From Thunnus maccoyii (lineage: Eukaryota; Chordata; Actinopteri; Scombriformes; Scombridae), in assembly GCF_910596095.1 (NCBI RefSeq), contig NC_056536.1, forward strand, positions 17,531,291-17,595,290: DNA of 64,000 nucleotides, in the 5' to 3' direction. This document shows positions 62,676-64,000 of the stretch, in pieces. Position 1 is the stretch's first letter. Each line of letters begins with the position of its first letter. The position numbers and the translations under genes are program-made. Under the pieces are notes generated by a model that was not told the DNA's origin, searched no databases, and saw only the letters and a program-made list of their open reading frames with translations.

Positions 62676-62720
<45 letters not shown>
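62676..62720. repeat. (CA)n microsatellite
   Basis: 22 uninterrupted CA units. Confidence 0.97.
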
Positions 62721-62723
<3 letters not shown>

Positions 62724-64000
62724 CTGCCCTCCAAATACCAGTGCATTACTGCCCAGGCGCTCATTGACAGAGCTGCCACTCAACACGAAGATGGATGGTC
62801 CTCTTGGGACAATTCCAAACCTCCTTCATTGACTAATTTGTGTTGCTGATCTAACTACCTTTGAACACAATGCTGAGGTGAGTGTGTGTGCTCTTTGAGA
62901 GTGTTTTTTTTTTTGTGTGTGCTTTTCTGTGCCAAACAGTGACCACAGTTCCCACTCTCTTGGCATTGGTAAAACACCCTCATGGGACTGCCAACAGTCC
63001 GTACAGAATTAGAAAACCAACCAATCTTTTCTTCCAGTAACTTTAAACTAAAAGTGATGCTCTCCCTCCTGAGATGCTGCAAAAATAAGTCCTGTTGCTC
63101 ATTTATGCATGTGTCCCTGCAAGTCCCTTGATTAAAAACATGTAAATGACTGCTTTAAGATCCCAGCTTCCCTGAGCATTATATTAACCTAAACAAGCCT
63201 TTAAAATTTGCATTTTCATTTTGATTTCGAGGAGCCTCAACAATCCTCCAGCCACCTGTCTCTATTCCACTTCACACCACCAAAAACATCTTTATCTCCT
63301 ATCAGTCTCCCATTTGAGTGTGTTACAACCATGGACTACACACACATTTTGGCAGACATTTATCACACACTCCCAGCCATGTCGATAGTCACCAGGCTAA
63401 GCAGGCTCATAATGAATTTGAAGAGTTGCACACCTATAGCAAAGTAATTTACTTTATCAGTCCGATAAAAGGAAGTGATAAGATAGTGGCCCGGCACTGT
63501 AAGAGTATCAGCCTCACTCCACTATTCATCTCTCCAAGATCTACAAATGGCCAAGCTCATCGCTCAAGGCAGCCTCACAGAGCCGTTATCTATAGAATTT
63601 AAAGAAGGGCTAATATCTCATAAGAATGTGTGCTTATGAAAACCATCATTTCCATATCATTATCAACCTTGGATATGTGACTGCCGTACTAAGAGGCTTC
63701 TCTGGCCTCTCTGTATCTATTCTGCTTCTGGTTCAGGAACTGCTGGGAGAATACAGGTGCAAATATGATTTGGGCCTATTCCTCTTATGAAGTTGACCCC
63801 CTGTAATTGACACAGACACACTGGCAATTTGATTAGCTCTTCCTGCTGCTTGAGGGCATTTGGCCATAGCAACCTCAACGCCTGTTTCATGTACATAGCT
63901 CCACCTATTGGTGAAGTCAGAGAACAGCATGAAGATCAGGATAAATCTGAGTTCCCTGACTCACATTGTGTTTGGAATTAAGCCACTGGGCCAAATCCAA

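Larger units (their letters stand above)
47108..64000. other. Gene-free 3' flank of the cluster
   Basis: No coding exon is recognised. Microsatellites, a MITE and nuclear-receptor repeats are listed separately. Non-repetitive stretches rich in TAAT, TTTAT and CATAAAT words (about 53390-53545, 54180-54450, 57085-57180, 58085-58150, 59500-59570, 60110-60260) look like conserved enhancers of the kind flanking anterior Hox genes. That can only be settled by cross-species alignment. Confidence 0.5.

Overview
The window is the 3' (anterior) half of a teleost HoxCa cluster. Five two-exon homeobox genes lie head to tail on the + strand in the order hoxc6a, hoxc5a, hoxc4a, hoxc3a, hoxc1a. The group assignments come from the N-terminal motifs, the hexapeptides, the homeodomain signatures and the conserved one-base phase-1 splice junction between hexapeptide and homeodomain. 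HOXC1 and HOXC3 do not exist in mammals and hoxc1a/hoxc3a have been lost in some fish, so a cluster with both reading frames open points to a ray-finned fish. Two decayed copies of a MITE that I recognise from fish introns (about 37.6 kb and 61.5 kb), abundant microsatellites and compact intergenic spaces agree with this. The species cannot be named from sequence alone.

Layout. 1-5.1 kb: non-coding space, presumably between hoxc8a (off the left edge) and hoxc6a, with one CTCF-like site. 5.4-7.4 kb: hoxc6a. 8.1-11.1 kb: hoxc5a. 11-20 kb: long hoxc5a-hoxc4a spacer holding a mir-10 hairpin (miR-10b mature sequence), candidate upstream non-coding exons, CTCF-like motifs and retinoic-acid-type repeats. 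20.0-22.1 kb: hoxc4a with a strongly conserved promoter. 22-30 kb: hoxc4a-hoxc3a spacer with a DR5 repeat. 30.3-33.3 kb: hoxc3a, whose protein is unusually divergent. 33-42 kb: spacer with a MITE. 42.3-48.2 kb: hoxc1a with a Meis/Pbx-Hox/octamer promoter cassette and a 3.4-kb intron. 48.2-64 kb: gene-free 3' flank with nuclear-receptor repeats and stretches that look like conserved enhancers.

How the parts work together: the genes encode sequence-specific transcription factors that pattern the anterior-posterior axis (hoxc1a most anterior, hoxc6a most posterior). mir-10 is co-expressed with Hox4-level genes in other clusters. The main hunt result is a set of exact consensus DR5 and DR2 repeats (candidate retinoic acid response elements), at positions that parallel the retinoid enhancers known from HoxA and HoxB. 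I found five DR5 and four DR2, where about 0.5 of each would be expected by chance. Other results are a CCAAT-N10-CACGTG promoter module at the same spacing in hoxc4a and hoxc3a (with a one-base variant in hoxc5a), and a CATAAA/TTTATG palindrome in the introns of hoxc6a, hoxc5a and, imperfectly, hoxc4a. All regulatory calls were made by eye and are unverified by alignment or experiment.
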